The notes below the pieces were generated by a model, which had not been told where the DNA came from, did no database searches, and saw nothing but the letters and a program-made list of their open reading frames with translations. Of a DNA stretch of 64,000 bases, positions 8,039 to 17,187 are shown piece by piece. Numbering within the stretch: the first letter of the stretch is position 1; every line of letters begins with the position of its first letter. Source of the stretch: Blastococcus sp. VKM Ac-2987 (GTDB taxonomy: Bacteria; Actinomycetota; Actinomycetes; Mycobacteriales; Geodermatophilaceae); contig NZ_JAPVBG010000003.1 of NCBI RefSeq assembly GCF_026967805.1, positions 806,001 through 870,000 of the forward strand. The letters are read 5' to 3'. A program made the translations under genes and the position numbers.

Positions 8039-8761
8039 TCACCGCTGCGTCGGCTCCCGGACCGAGGCCTCCGGCGAGGGGGAGGGGACCGGGGGCAGCG
8101 GGGGCACCGCCGGCGGAGCGGTGAGCTCCTGGTACGCGGTGGTGTGCGCGCGCAGGGCGGTGACCGCGTCGGCGACGTCGGTGACCGGGCGGCCGGCCGC
8201 CGCGGCCGCCTGCTCCGCCTCCCGCACGGCGTCGCAGACGTCGGCGAGCGTGTCCAGGTACGCCCGGGCCTCCGGTTCCGGGTCGTCCCGGTCGGCGGGG
8301 TCGGCGACCAGCGCCCGTTGCCGCAGGCGCTGCTCGAGCCGGCCGCCCTGGGCCTCCAGCGACGGCAGCACGTCCGGGACGTCGCCGAGGTGGGCACCGG
8401 CGGCCTGCGCGCCGGCCACCTGGCGGCGCAGCCGGTCACGGGCGCGGGCGATCTCCAGCTGGAGCTCCGCGGCGGTGCGCCGCCGGCCCGGCGGCAGGCG
8501 GCGCGCCGCGGCCGCGGTGGCGCCCTGCATGCCCAGCTCCCGGCCGCGGGAGGCCAGCTCCCGGCTCCGGGCCACCAGCGGACTGCGCCGGACCCGCCGG
8601 AGGACCAGCCACCCGGCGAGAGCGGCGACCAGCATCAGCACCACGAGCACGCCCCCGAGGACGGCGATCACCGTGGGGTCCAGCGCGAGCAGCCACGACA
8701 GCTCGTCGTCGGCGCGCACGTCGAGGGCGCCGGCGGGGCCGGTCGGCAGCGGGGTGGTCAT
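8039..8761 (-). CDS. Single-pass membrane protein with coiled-coil domain
   Basis: A 240-residue protein from ATG 8761, with GAGGAG 5-10 bp upstream on the coding strand. After about 28 polar residues there is one membrane helix (about 30-53, VIAVLGGVLVVLMLVAALAG), then a long Ala/Arg/Glu-rich helical region (about 60-200) with coiled-coil character, and a Pro/Ser-rich tail. No family was recognised. It is divergent from the AidB-like gene across a 145-bp shared promoter region, and tail-to-tail with the preceding membrane protein gene. Confidence 0.7.
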   Translation of the reverse strand: MTTPLPTGPAGALDVRADDELSWLLALDPTVIAVLGGVLVVLMLVAALAGWLVLRRVRRSPLVARSRELASRGRELGMQGATAAAARRLPPGRRRTAAELQLEIARARDRLRRQVAGAQAAGAHLGDVPDVLPSLEAQGGRLEQRLRQRALVADPADRDDPEPEARAYLDTLADVCDAVREAEQAAAAAGRPVTDVADAVTALRAHTTAYQELTAPPAVPPLPPVPSPSPEASVREPTQR

Positions 8762-8906
8762 GGGGCTCCTCGTGCAGGGGCGGTGTGCCGGCTCCCTGGA
8801 GAACGTCCCCACCCCGTCCGGCGGTTCCCGGGCCGACGACCGACCGCACGGCGTGGACCGGGGGTCGGCCCTTGACCGCTGCGCGCGGGCGAACGAGCAT
8901 GCGGAG

Positions 8907-10562
8907 ATGACCGGAACCGCGGGTGCACCGGCCGGGGACTTCACGCGCCAGCGGCCCGTTCCGGACAACCTCGTCCCGGACCTCGGTGACGTCAACGCCT
9001 TCGACCGGGACAAGGTCGCCGCCGGCGTCATCGACCGGCACGCACCCTGGGCCCGCGGGCGGGCGAGCGAGCTCGGCGCCAAGGTGTGGGACCCGCGGGT
9101 CCTCAAGCACGCACGTGACGCCCAGCGGTTCACCCCCGAGCTGCGCACGCTGGACCGCATCGGCAACGAGGTCCACGACGTCGACTTCCACCCCAGCTAC
9201 CACGAGCTGATGGGGCTGGCGTTCGGGTCCGGCGTCCACTCCCTCGCGTGGACCACCGCCGAGCCCGGGGCGCACTCGGCCCGGGCGGTCCTGTCCTACC
9301 TGTGGAACCAGATCGACGGGTCGACAGCCTGCCCCACCGGCATGGCCTACGCCTCGATCCCGGTGCTGCGCAGCCAGCCGGAGCTCGCGCCGTTCGCGGA
9401 GAGGATCGCCGCCGAGGCCTACGACCCCGCGGACGTCCCGATCGAGCAGAAGCGGGCCGGGACCATCGGCTACTTCATGACCGAGAAGCACGGCGGGTCG
9501 GATCTGCGCGCCAACGTGACCGTCGCGCGCCCCGTCGGCAGGCGCGGGGCCGGCGAGACCTACCTGGTCAACGGCCACAAGTGGTTCGCCTCGGTGCCGA
9601 TGTCGGACGCCTACCTGACCGTCGCGCAGACCGAGGGCGGGGTGTCCTGCCTGCTGGTCCCGCGACGGCTGCCCGACGGCAGGCTGAACGGCATCAGGAT
9701 CAACCGGCTCAAGGACAAGCTCGGGAACCGGGCCAACGCCTCCTCCGAGATCGAGTACCACGAGGCCGTCGCCTACCTCGTCGGCGAGGAGGGGAAGGGC
9801 GTGCGCACCATCCTGTCCTCGGCCGAGTACACCCGCCTCGACTTCGCCGTCGGCTCGGCCGGGCTCATGCGCGCCGCGCTCTCCCAGGCGCTGCACCACA
9901 ACGACTCCCGGACCGCCTTCGGCGCCCCGCTCGCCCAGCTGCCCATCCAGGCCGCCGTCCTGGCCGACCTCGCCCTGGAGTGGGCCGGCGCCGCGCACCT
10001 CGGCTTCCGCGTCGCCCGCGCCGAGGACGCGCCGGGCGACGTCTCCGAGGCCCTGGTCAGCCGCCTGCTCACCCCCGTGGCGAAGTTCTGGAACTGCCGC
10101 CGCGTCTCCGGTGTCACCGAGGAGGTCATCCAGTCCATCGGCGGGAACGCCTACATCGAGGAGCACCCCTGCCCGCGCTACTACCGCGAGGCGCCGCTCA
10201 ACGCGATCTGGGAGGGCACCTCCAACATGATGGTCATGGACGTCGGCCGGGTCCTGACCCGGGAGCCCAAGGCCATCGAGCCCGTCCTCGACGAGATCCG
10301 GCCGGTCGCCACCGAGTTCCCGCTCCTGGCCGCCGCGGTCGCCGACATCGAGGAGCTCGTCACCGCCCCCGAGGACACCGCCCGCTACCTCGTCACGAAG
10401 CTCGCGCTCGCCGTCCAGGCGAGCCTCCTGGTCCGGGAGGCCCCGACCGTGGTCGCCGAAGCCTTCATCTCCTCCCGGCTCGGGAGCGACTGGGGGCCGG
10501 GTTACGGCACCCTGCGCGGCGTCGACCACCAGGCAGTCATCGACTACGCCCGCCTCAGCTGA
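8907..10562 (+). CDS. AidB-like acyl-CoA dehydrogenase family protein
   Basis: A 551-residue protein, close to the 541 residues of E. coli AidB. Family signatures include MTEKHGGSDLRANVT, WFASVPMSDAYLTVAQ, IGGNAYIEEHPCPRYYREAPLNAIWEGTSN (read in two parts) and a long C-terminal helical domain. AidB-type proteins bind FAD and have an acyl-CoA dehydrogenase fold; E. coli AidB belongs to the adaptive response to alkylation and can bind DNA, while others are called isovaleryl-CoA dehydrogenase-like. Which applies here cannot be told. ATG 8907 is chosen because the conserved N-terminus (RPVPDNLVPDLGDVNAFD...) begins shortly afterwards and the upstream frame is low complexity. Confidence 0.88.
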   Translation: MTGTAGAPAGDFTRQRPVPDNLVPDLGDVNAFDRDKVAAGVIDRHAPWARGRASELGAKVWDPRVLKHARDAQRFTPELRTLDRIGNEVHDVDFHPSYHELMGLAFGSGVHSLAWTTAEPGAHSARAVLSYLWNQIDGSTACPTGMAYASIPVLRSQPELAPFAERIAAEAYDPADVPIEQKRAGTIGYFMTEKHGGSDLRANVTVARPVGRRGAGETYLVNGHKWFASVPMSDAYLTVAQTEGGVSCLLVPRRLPDGRLNGIRINRLKDKLGNRANASSEIEYHEAVAYLVGEEGKGVRTILSSAEYTRLDFAVGSAGLMRAALSQALHHNDSRTAFGAPLAQLPIQAAVLADLALEWAGAAHLGFRVARAEDAPGDVSEALVSRLLTPVAKFWNCRRVSGVTEEVIQSIGGNAYIEEHPCPRYYREAPLNAIWEGTSNMMVMDVGRVLTREPKAIEPVLDEIRPVATEFPLLAAAVADIEELVTAPEDTARYLVTKLALAVQASLLVREAPTVVAEAFISSRLGSDWGPGYGTLRGVDHQAVIDYARLS

Positions 10563-10700
10563 TCGGGCGGCGCGTCGCGGGCGCGGCCGATCCGGCCGCC
10601 CGTGCGGCCGGGTGGTGACCCGGAGGACGTCCAGGGGTCACAATCGCCCCCCGTCCCCGGCGGGCGGGCACCTCGTGCTCGCCGACCGGGTGGCGGAGCC

Positions 10701-10949
10701 ATGCACGCCCCTCCCGTCCCGGCAGGACCGATGTCCGTGACCCCGCCCCCCTTCCAGCGCGAGATCCGCTCGGCCCGCTACCCCCACGGGCTGCCGGACC
10801 GCTGCGACGACACGGTCGTCGAGGCGTTCGACGACGCCTGGCTGCTGCTGGAGCGGACCGGGAGCGGGTACCGGGTCCTCGGCGTCGCGCGGGACTACGA
10901 GTCGGCCCGTGCGTGGCTGGTCGCCGTCGAGGACGCGTCGGGGTCCTGA
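10701..10949 (+). CDS. Small hypothetical protein
   Basis: An 82-residue protein from ATG 10701, or 72 residues from ATG 10731, which has GGCAGGA close before it. The core (IRSARYPHGLPDRCDDTVVEAFDDAWLLLERTGSGYRVLGVARDY, in parts) has mixed strand and helix character and normal composition, suggesting a real protein, but I do not recognise a family. Its last 55 bp overlap the 3' end of the convergent TauE/SafE gene. Confidence 0.55.
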   Translation: MHAPPVPAGPMSVTPPPFQREIRSARYPHGLPDRCDDTVVEAFDDAWLLLERTGSGYRVLGVARDYESARAWLVAVEDASGS

Positions 10950-11935
10950 TCCGCCGAGCCGGCTTCACCGGGGGACCGGCGGCCCCGCACGACCGGGCGC
11001 GCCGGTCGCCGGAGCCGCTGCTGCCAGCTCCGCGGTGGTTCGCCGAGGCGGGTCCGGAACCACGCCCAGGTGAGCGACCCCCCGACCACTGCCGCACCGA
11101 CGACGACGAGCACCGTGCCGGTCGGCACCCCGAGCAGCTTGAGGCCCGACGCGAAGAGGACCACCGCGAGCGCCCTGCGCACCAGGCCGCCACGTGACCG
11201 GGAGGACAGCCGCGCGCCCAGCCAGACGCCCGGGACCGCGCCCACCAGGACGCTCCCGGTGAGGCCGAGGTCGAAGTCCCCGAGCAGGACGTGGCCCAGG
11301 GATGCGGACGCGACCAGGGGAACGGCCTGGACCAGATCGGTGCCCACCAGCTGGCCCGCCTTCAGCGACGGGTACAGCAGCAGGAGCGCCACGATCATCA
11401 GGGAGCCGGCGCCCACCGACGTCAGGCCCACGACGAGGCCGCCGGCGGCGCCGACGATCGCGGTGGCGAGCGGGCGCACCGGCACCGTGGCGATCGCCCG
11501 CTCCGGCTCGGCCAGCCGGCCCGCCTTCCGCCGGCGCCGGCGGTCCAGCAGGTGCAGCCAGGCCTTGGCGACCATGCCGACCGACGCCACGACCAGGACG
11601 GCGCCCATCACGACCAGCAGGATCTCGGTGAGCCGTTCTCCCGAGCCGAGCGCGCGCAGCACCAGCACACCGCAGAGGGCGCCGGGGACGGAGCCGACGC
11701 ACAGCCAGCGGACCAGGCCCAGGTGCACGGTGCCGCGCCGCAGGTGCACCAGGCCGCCGACCGGCTTCATGAACAGGCTGGCGACGACGTCGCTGGACAC
11801 CGCGGCCAGCGGAGGAACCCCGAAGAACATGATGAGCACGGGGGTCATGAGCGCTCCGCCGCCCATGCCGGTCAGGCCCACCACGACTCCCACGAGCAAC
11901 CCGGCGGCCGAGACCGCTGGATCGCAGCAGTCCAT
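10895..11935 (-). CDS. TauE/SafE family sulfite/anion exporter-like membrane protein
   Basis: A 346-residue polytopic membrane protein from ATG 11935, preceded by GGAGG at optimal spacing. The two halves show the duplicated TauE/SafE signature: GLTGMGGGALMTPVLIM near residue 20 and GLTSVGAGSLMIVALLLLYP near residue 175, each opening a bundle of about four hydrophobic helices, with a basic cytoplasmic linker in between. The family moves small anions such as sulfite, sulfoacetate or other organosulfur compounds. The C-terminal 45 residues are Arg/Ser-rich and overlap the end of the convergent small gene. Substrate unknown; no sulfur-metabolism gene is adjacent. Confidence 0.9.
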   Translation of the reverse strand: MDCCDPAVSAAGLLVGVVVGLTGMGGGALMTPVLIMFFGVPPLAAVSSDVVASLFMKPVGGLVHLRRGTVHLGLVRWLCVGSVPGALCGVLVLRALGSGERLTEILLVVMGAVLVVASVGMVAKAWLHLLDRRRRRKAGRLAEPERAIATVPVRPLATAIVGAAGGLVVGLTSVGAGSLMIVALLLLYPSLKAGQLVGTDLVQAVPLVASASLGHVLLGDFDLGLTGSVLVGAVPGVWLGARLSSRSRGGLVRRALAVVLFASGLKLLGVPTGTVLVVVGAAVVGGSLTWAWFRTRLGEPPRSWQQRLRRPARPVVRGRRSPGEAGSADQDPDASSTATSHARADS

Positions 11936-12088
11936 CGGGGCCTCCGGGCGGTCGGGTGGGGCGCCGACCCGGGAGGCGTCCTCCCGGGACGGTCCCCGTG
12001 CGGCGTGGGCAAGCGACCCTAGGGCTCACCGGCGGGGAGGAACAGGTGGATGGCTGCTTGATCCGCCACGGAGCCCGTCCGTCCGCCG

Positions 12089-14053
12089 TCAGCGGGGATG
12101 GTCCGCCTGCGCCGTCCCGGTGGAGCCCAGGACCTGCTCGGGCAGCAGCCCCGTCTCCACGAGTTCGACGAGCTCCCGGCTGGCGGCCGCCGCGGCGAGG
12201 CTGTGCACCTGGCGCACGCGCAGGGCGCGGGCGTCCTCCCCGGACCGGGTGTCCAGCTCGCTCAACTCCGCGACGGCCCGCTGCTCCCAGTCGGCGAAGG
12301 TGCGTCGCGCCTGGTCGACCGTCTCCTGCCGGATGGCCGGCAGGTCGTCGAAGATCTCGAGCGCGTCCGCCGTCCGCCGGGCCGCCAGCCGGCGCGCGGT
12401 CGCCTCGGCGTAGGCCAGCTCACCGGGTTCGTCGCTCGCCGGTTCGGGGAGCAGGCCGGCCAGCCGCCGGCTGACCCGCTCCAGACGGCCGGACGGCGCT
12501 CGGCGAGCCGCCCCCAGCCGGTGGCTCGAGGCGTGCAGCGAGAAGTCGTCGATCTCGTCGTCCACCTCGTGCAGCAGGGTCCGGGTCACCGCCGCAGGGA
12601 GGAGCCCCTCGTCGCTGAGCTGCTGGTAGGTGCGGCGCTCGACGTGCAGGCCACGGCCGACCACGATGCGGTACTCCTCCCCTTCCTCCACGTGGAGGTC
12701 GACCATCTCCTGGCGCGCCGCCTGCTCGCTGCTCTCCAGGTCCGCGCTCGTGCGCGGATCAGGGTCCAGCCCGAGATCGTCCATCTCCTTCCGGGCGGCC
12801 TCGATGGCCGAGACGCGGGCGATCGCCATGAGGTAGCGGTCGACCCGGGTGGGCCTGTCGAGGCCCAGCCGGGACACCAGCCACCGGATGGATGTTGCGT
12901 TGAGCACCAGCGTGGCCAGCACGACCCCGCCGGTCAGGGCGACGAGGAGCTCCCGCTCGGCCAGCTCCTCGGGGAGGGCCAGCGCAAGGGCCAGGGCGAC
13001 GCCGCCGCGCAGCCCGCCCCAGACGAGGACGGCCTCGTTGCGCCAGCCCAGCCGGGGGATGTGGGCCACCCGCTCGAGCAGCCAGACCAGGGGCACCACG
13101 GCCAGGGCACGCGCTAGCAGGACGACGGCGGCGGCCAGCGCGATCGGACCGAGGTGGTCGAGCAGCTGCTCGGGACCGATGACCAGGCCGATGATCAGGA
13201 ACAGCAGGGCGTTGGCGACGTAGTCCAGCGCCTCCCACAGCTGCTCCCACATCTCCCGCACCTCCGCGGAGGCCCGGCTCGGCGCGAGGCCGGCCAGCAC
13301 CATCCCCGCGGCCGCGGTGGCCATCACCCCGGAGAACCCGAGGACGGCGTCGGCCAGGACGAAGGAGCCGTAGGCCGTCGCTACGGACAACCCGGCGGCC
13401 GGCAGCCGGCCGAGCCAGGGCAGCACCGCGGAAGCGGCCAGGCCCAGGGCGATGCCGATCACCGCTCCGCCGCCGAAGACGACGACGAAGTCGAGGACGC
13501 CGGCGGCGACGCTCACCGATCCACCCGTCGCGGCCTCGACGAGGATCGCGAAGAGCACGATCGCGACACCGTCGTTGAGCAGGCTCTCCCCCTCTACCAG
13601 CGTCAGGAGCCGGCGCGGCACGCCGACCTCCCGGAACACCGCCACCACCGCGACCGGATCGGTGGCCGAGATCAGCGCACCGAAGACGAAGGCCGCCGCC
13701 AGCGCCGTGCCGAGCACCCAGTGCAGGGTCAGGCCCACCACCACCGCGGACAGGAGGAAGGCGACGACCGCCAGGGCCACGATGGCGCCGAGGTTGCGGA
13801 GAAAGGCGCGCAGGTCGATGCCCAGCGCGGCGGCGAACACCAGCACCGGCAGGAAGAGGAAGACCACCACCTCCTCGAAGGCCTCACCTTCGAGCCGGCC
13901 CATCTCCGGCGACAGACCCACCGCGGCGGCGAGGAAGCCGACCACCACGAGGGCGACGCTCAGCGGCACCTTGATCCGGCGGGCCACCAGGCCCAGCAGC
14001 ACGGCCAGCGTGAGCAGGGCGGACATCTCCAGCAGCAGGCGCGGCAGCTCCAC
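12089..14053 (-). CDS. CPA1-type Na+/H+ antiporter
   Basis: A 654-residue protein. Residues about 1-415 form 12-13 membrane helices with the cation/proton antiporter hallmarks: FLFLPVLVFAAALGIDL (helix and loop with Asp) near residue 65-85, SATDPVAVVAVFREVG near residue 130, GESLLNDGVAIVLF near 155, and WGGLRGGVALALALALP near 345. It should exchange Na+ or K+ for H+ at the plasma membrane. The C-terminal 240 residues are soluble, acidic and helical, as in bacterial homologues of the NHE/SOS1 type. The 201-bp gap to the divergent beta-propeller gene should hold both promoters; the TauE/SafE gene is 153 bp downstream and probably separate. Confidence 0.92.
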   Translation of the reverse strand: MELPRLLLEMSALLTLAVLLGLVARRIKVPLSVALVVVGFLAAAVGLSPEMGRLEGEAFEEVVVFLFLPVLVFAAALGIDLRAFLRNLGAIVALAVVAFLLSAVVVGLTLHWVLGTALAAAFVFGALISATDPVAVVAVFREVGVPRRLLTLVEGESLLNDGVAIVLFAILVEAATGGSVSVAAGVLDFVVVFGGGAVIGIALGLAASAVLPWLGRLPAAGLSVATAYGSFVLADAVLGFSGVMATAAAGMVLAGLAPSRASAEVREMWEQLWEALDYVANALLFLIIGLVIGPEQLLDHLGPIALAAAVVLLARALAVVPLVWLLERVAHIPRLGWRNEAVLVWGGLRGGVALALALALPEELAERELLVALTGGVVLATLVLNATSIRWLVSRLGLDRPTRVDRYLMAIARVSAIEAARKEMDDLGLDPDPRTSADLESSEQAARQEMVDLHVEEGEEYRIVVGRGLHVERRTYQQLSDEGLLPAAVTRTLLHEVDDEIDDFSLHASSHRLGAARRAPSGRLERVSRRLAGLLPEPASDEPGELAYAEATARRLAARRTADALEIFDDLPAIRQETVDQARRTFADWEQRAVAELSELDTRSGEDARALRVRQVHSLAAAAASRELVELVETGLLPEQVLGSTGTAQADHPR

Positions 14054-14254
14054 CGACGCTCCTCGATCTCACGGACGGGTCCGGCACGTCACCGGGGTCA
14101 CCGTCCCACCGCACAGCCGTGGCGGCATTCCCGCGCCGCGCCGACATCCGTCCGGCGCCTGCCGGTGGCGCGCACGAGGCGGTAGCGGATCCGGACGGTC
14201 CGCGTCATCGTGTGGGGCGCACGGGGAGCAGCCACGACTCCGCACGGAGGCCTC

Positions 14255-15298
14255 ATGCGTCCGACGTCCCGCCGCACCGCCGCGGCGGTCCTCCTCCTGC
14301 CGCCGCTCCTGCTCGGTCTCGCCGCCCCCGTCGCCGCGGACGACGGCGACGGCCACTCCCGGGACGGCCACGGGCATGACGGCCACCCCCCTGACGGCCG
14401 TGGTCTGCCGGACTCCTACCGGCTGTTCGGCGACCTCGGGGGCTCCCAGTTCGAGGGCATCGACGTCGTCGAGCACGGGCGCACCTTCTACGTCACGGAG
14501 ACCTCCGGCGGGGAGATCCACCGGGGCCGGCTCGACCACCGCGCGACCCGCGTCTGGCTGGACGAGGAGGACGCCCTCGAGGACGGCCGGCGCACCGCCG
14601 TCGGCATCGCCACGGACCGAGGCGACCGGGTCCACGTCGCGGGGGGCGACAACCGCACGCAGGACGGCGCGCCTGCCGACGCCCCCGACTTCTGGGTCTA
14701 CGACGACGACCGGGAGCTGCTGGCGGCGCTGCGGGTGCCCGTGGACGGCCCGGTCTTCCTCAACGACGTCGTGATCGGCCCGGACGGTGCCGCCTACGTC
14801 ACCGACTCGACCACCCCGCGGATCTTCCGGATCGCCCGCGAGCACGGCGACTGGACGGCGACGCTCTGGTCCGACGCGGCCGGGCCCATCCCGCAGGAGC
14901 CGGACACCTTCGGCCTCAACGGCATCGAGGTGGCACCCGACGGCCGGTCGCTGGTGGTCGGCCACAGCGCCGCCGGCCAGCTGTGGCGCTTCGACCTGGC
15001 GACGGCGACCCCCACCCTCGTCGACACCGGGGACGTCGACCTCACCTCGGCCGACGGGCTGGTGGTACAGGGCGGCACGCTCGTCGCCGTCCGGAACTTC
15101 CCGCGCGTCCTCACCTACCTGGAGCTCGACCGCGATGCTGCGTCGGCCGAGCTGATCGCCGAGGTCGCCACCGACCCCGACCGGGTGCTCACCACCGCGG
15201 ACGTCGTCCGCGGGCGGCTGCTCCTGGTCGACAGCCAGTTCGAGGAGGACCCGCCGTCCCGCACCTCGGAGGTGGTCGTCCTGCCGTTCGGTCCGTGA
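14255..15298 (+). CDS. Secreted SMP-30/gluconolactonase-like beta-propeller
   Basis: A 347-residue protein from ATG 14255, with CGGAGG 4-9 bp before it. It has an Arg-rich Sec-type signal peptide with cleavage near AVA-A at about residue 27, then a His/Asp/Gly-rich linker that could bind metal. The mature domain has repeated propeller blades typical of SMP-30-like proteins: FEGIDVVEHGRTFYVTETSG, FLNDVVIGPDGAAYVTDST, FGLNGIEVAPDGRSLVVGHS. Such domains bind a divalent cation and often hydrolyse lactones or esters, but many are non-enzymatic. No neighbouring gene indicates a substrate. Confidence 0.8.
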   Translation: MRPTSRRTAAAVLLLPPLLLGLAAPVAADDGDGHSRDGHGHDGHPPDGRGLPDSYRLFGDLGGSQFEGIDVVEHGRTFYVTETSGGEIHRGRLDHRATRVWLDEEDALEDGRRTAVGIATDRGDRVHVAGGDNRTQDGAPADAPDFWVYDDDRELLAALRVPVDGPVFLNDVVIGPDGAAYVTDSTTPRIFRIAREHGDWTATLWSDAAGPIPQEPDTFGLNGIEVAPDGRSLVVGHSAAGQLWRFDLATATPTLVDTGDVDLTSADGLVVQGGTLVAVRNFPRVLTYLELDRDAASAELIAEVATDPDRVLTTADVVRGRLLLVDSQFEEDPPSRTSEVVVLPFGP

Positions 15299-15370
15299 CG
15301 CCCGCTCGCGGGTCCGCACCGGTCGCCGAAGCAGCGCCGCCGGGCGAGGCCGCCCACCGGGACACGGGAC

Positions 15371-16219
15371 CTAGCGGCAGGCCCCGGCCCGGAGAGCCGG
15401 CCCCGAATCGGCGAGGAAGGCCTCCATCGTCCGGGCCGGCCGTCCGGTCACGCGCTCGACCGCGTCGGTCACGACCGCGAAGACGCCGGCCCGCACACGC
15501 TCGAACGTGAGGACGTCCAGTTCCCGTGCGAAGCCCTCGGTACCGGCCACGGCGTCGTCGATCGTCACCTCGCGGTGGACCACCGGGCGCCCCGCGGCAC
15601 GGGAGAGCAGCTCCGCCGTCCGCGGCAGCGAGAGGCTCTCCGGCCCGGTGAGCTCGTGGACCCGACCGGCGTGCCCCTCGTCGAGCAGGGCGCGCTCGGC
15701 GACTGCGGCGATGTCCCGGGCGTCGATCCAGGCCAGGCTCGCGCCACCGCCGGCGAAGGGCAGCTCGCCGGTGTCCACCAGCTGGTCGCGGTAGAAGCGA
15801 GGGTCGGTGAAGACCTGCATGAACCAGCCCGGTCGCAGGATCGTCCAGCTCCGGCCGCTGCTGCGCACCGCGCGCTCGGCCCGCACCGCCCACCCGTCGG
15901 GCCCGACCTGGTCGGCGTCGCGCTCGGACAGCAGGACGACGTGGGTCCGGAGCGGCGTCGCGTCGAGGAGGGCACCGATCAGCTCCGGCGCGTCCGCGCG
16001 ATCGGGTCGGACGACGTACACGGCGTCGACGCCGTCGGTCGCCGCGGACCAGCCGGCGGGGTGGTCCCACGAGAAGTGCGTCGGCGTGACGCCGTCGACG
16101 TCGACCTTGGCCGGGCTGCTGCTGCCGCCGAGCACCTCGACGCCGGGTCGGGCGACGAGCAGCTCCGCGAGCGGGGCGCCCGTCTTGCCGCGCACCCCGG
16201 TCACCAGGACGCGGGTCAC
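15371..16219 (-). CDS. NmrA-like NAD(P)-binding oxidoreductase
   Basis: About 282 residues from GTG 16219, where the Rossmann strand VTRVLVTGVRGKTGAPL begins; an upstream GTG at 16255 would add 12 residues but its possible ribosome site is too close. The GxxGxxG-like VTGVRGKTG binds the dinucleotide. The rest follows NmrA/atypical SDR proteins: WTILRPGWFMQVF, ASLAWIDARDIAAVAERAL, and a C-terminal helical part. The classical YxxxK is not obvious, as in NmrA regulators and quinone reductase-like members. Tail-to-tail with the beta-propeller gene. Could be a redox sensor or a reductase; I cannot choose. Confidence 0.8.
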   Translation of the reverse strand: MTRVLVTGVRGKTGAPLAELLVARPGVEVLGGSSSPAKVDVDGVTPTHFSWDHPAGWSAATDGVDAVYVVRPDRADAPELIGALLDATPLRTHVVLLSERDADQVGPDGWAVRAERAVRSSGRSWTILRPGWFMQVFTDPRFYRDQLVDTGELPFAGGGASLAWIDARDIAAVAERALLDEGHAGRVHELTGPESLSLPRTAELLSRAAGRPVVHREVTIDDAVAGTEGFARELDVLTFERVRAGVFAVVTDAVERVTGRPARTMEAFLADSGPALRAGACR

Positions 16220-16482
16220 GGCAGCTGGCAGGTGCTCGGCGGCTGCACGGTGCACTCCCCGGTCGGTAGGTGGACGGACCTCGCGCTCATGTCAGCACGG
16301 CCGCGTGGAGCGATCAACCCGTCCACCACGCCGAACGGTCGGTGGGTCACCGGGCGTCGCCGGCCTGGCTGCGCGCGACCCCGATTCTCGTCGCGCCGCA
16401 TCGCGGCTCCGACGGGCTCGGGGACCTCGTCGGCACCCCGCTCGTTGGGGAGGTGTCACAGCGGGACGACCGAGGGAGCACG

Positions 16483-17100
16483 ATGCCGTCCGGACCAGGT
16501 GGGGGACGGCGACCGCCGTCGGCGCTCGGCGGGTGGCTGCCGGTCCTGCTGGTCGCCGGCCTCCTGGCGGTCGCGCTGGTGGTGCTGACGCGCCAGAGCG
16601 GCGCGGAGGCGCCGCGGTCGGCGGAGTGCGCCGTGGCCGAGGCGGGGGTGCGGGTGGACGCCGGCGCCGTGCCGGACGGCCCGGTCGCGGGTTACCGCGG
16701 GGACCAGCTGGCCAATGCGGCCGCGATCGTGAACGCCGGTCAGGCGCTGGGCCTGGACACCTGCGCCCAGACGATCGGCGTCATGACCGCGATGGGGGAG
16801 TCCTCGCTGCGGGTCCTCGACCGGGGGGATGCCGTCGGTCCGGACTCGCGCGGGCTGTTCCAGCAGCGGGCCAACGGGGCCTGGGGCTCCTACGCCGACC
16901 GGATGGACCCCACGACGAGCGCGACCAACTTCTTCCGGGCGCTCCAGGAGGTGCCCGACTGGCAGTCGCTCCCGCCGACCATCGCTGCGCACCGCACCCA
17001 GCGCAACGCCGATCCGTACCACTACGAGCGGTACTGGGACGCCGCCGTCGAAGTGGTCACCTCCCTCGCCGGCCGCCCGGTCACGGGGGTCCGCCCGTAG
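16483..17100 (+). CDS. Membrane-anchored lysozyme-like (transglycosylase-type) protein
   Basis: A 205-residue protein from ATG 16483, preceded by GAGGGAG. A short basic N-terminus and one membrane helix (about residues 18-36) act as anchor or signal. The exported part (about 70-195) matches the actinobacterial lysozyme-like module with QLANAAAIVNAGQALGL, MTAMGESSLRVLDRGD (candidate catalytic Glu at about 106), GLFQQR and FFRALQEVPDWQSLPP. Related modules are found in conjugative and cell-wall proteins and are thought to cleave peptidoglycan. Upstream, 16220-16482 holds only its promoter region and that of the divergent oxidoreductase; I see no gene there. Confidence 0.75.
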   Translation: MPSGPGGGRRPPSALGGWLPVLLVAGLLAVALVVLTRQSGAEAPRSAECAVAEAGVRVDAGAVPDGPVAGYRGDQLANAAAIVNAGQALGLDTCAQTIGVMTAMGESSLRVLDRGDAVGPDSRGLFQQRANGAWGSYADRMDPTTSATNFFRALQEVPDWQSLPPTIAAHRTQRNADPYHYERYWDAAVEVVTSLAGRPVTGVRP

Positions 17101-17187
17101 CACCGGACGGACGGCCGCACCCGGTGGGCAGTCGCACCTCCTCGACGCCGGGGGGCGCGGCGTCCGGAGCTGGAGGAGCATGCCGGC

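Noticed and set aside
10583..10599. GCGGCCG/CGGCCGC hairpin after the AidB-like gene
   Set aside because: Seven base pairs with a 3-nt loop in very GC-rich DNA is close to what chance gives; not listed as a terminator.
14081..14110. GTCAC repeats upstream of the Na+/H+ antiporter as a sixth TGAC-type site
   Set aside because: On the coding strand the units are 9 bp apart, not 11, and no matching hexamer follows.
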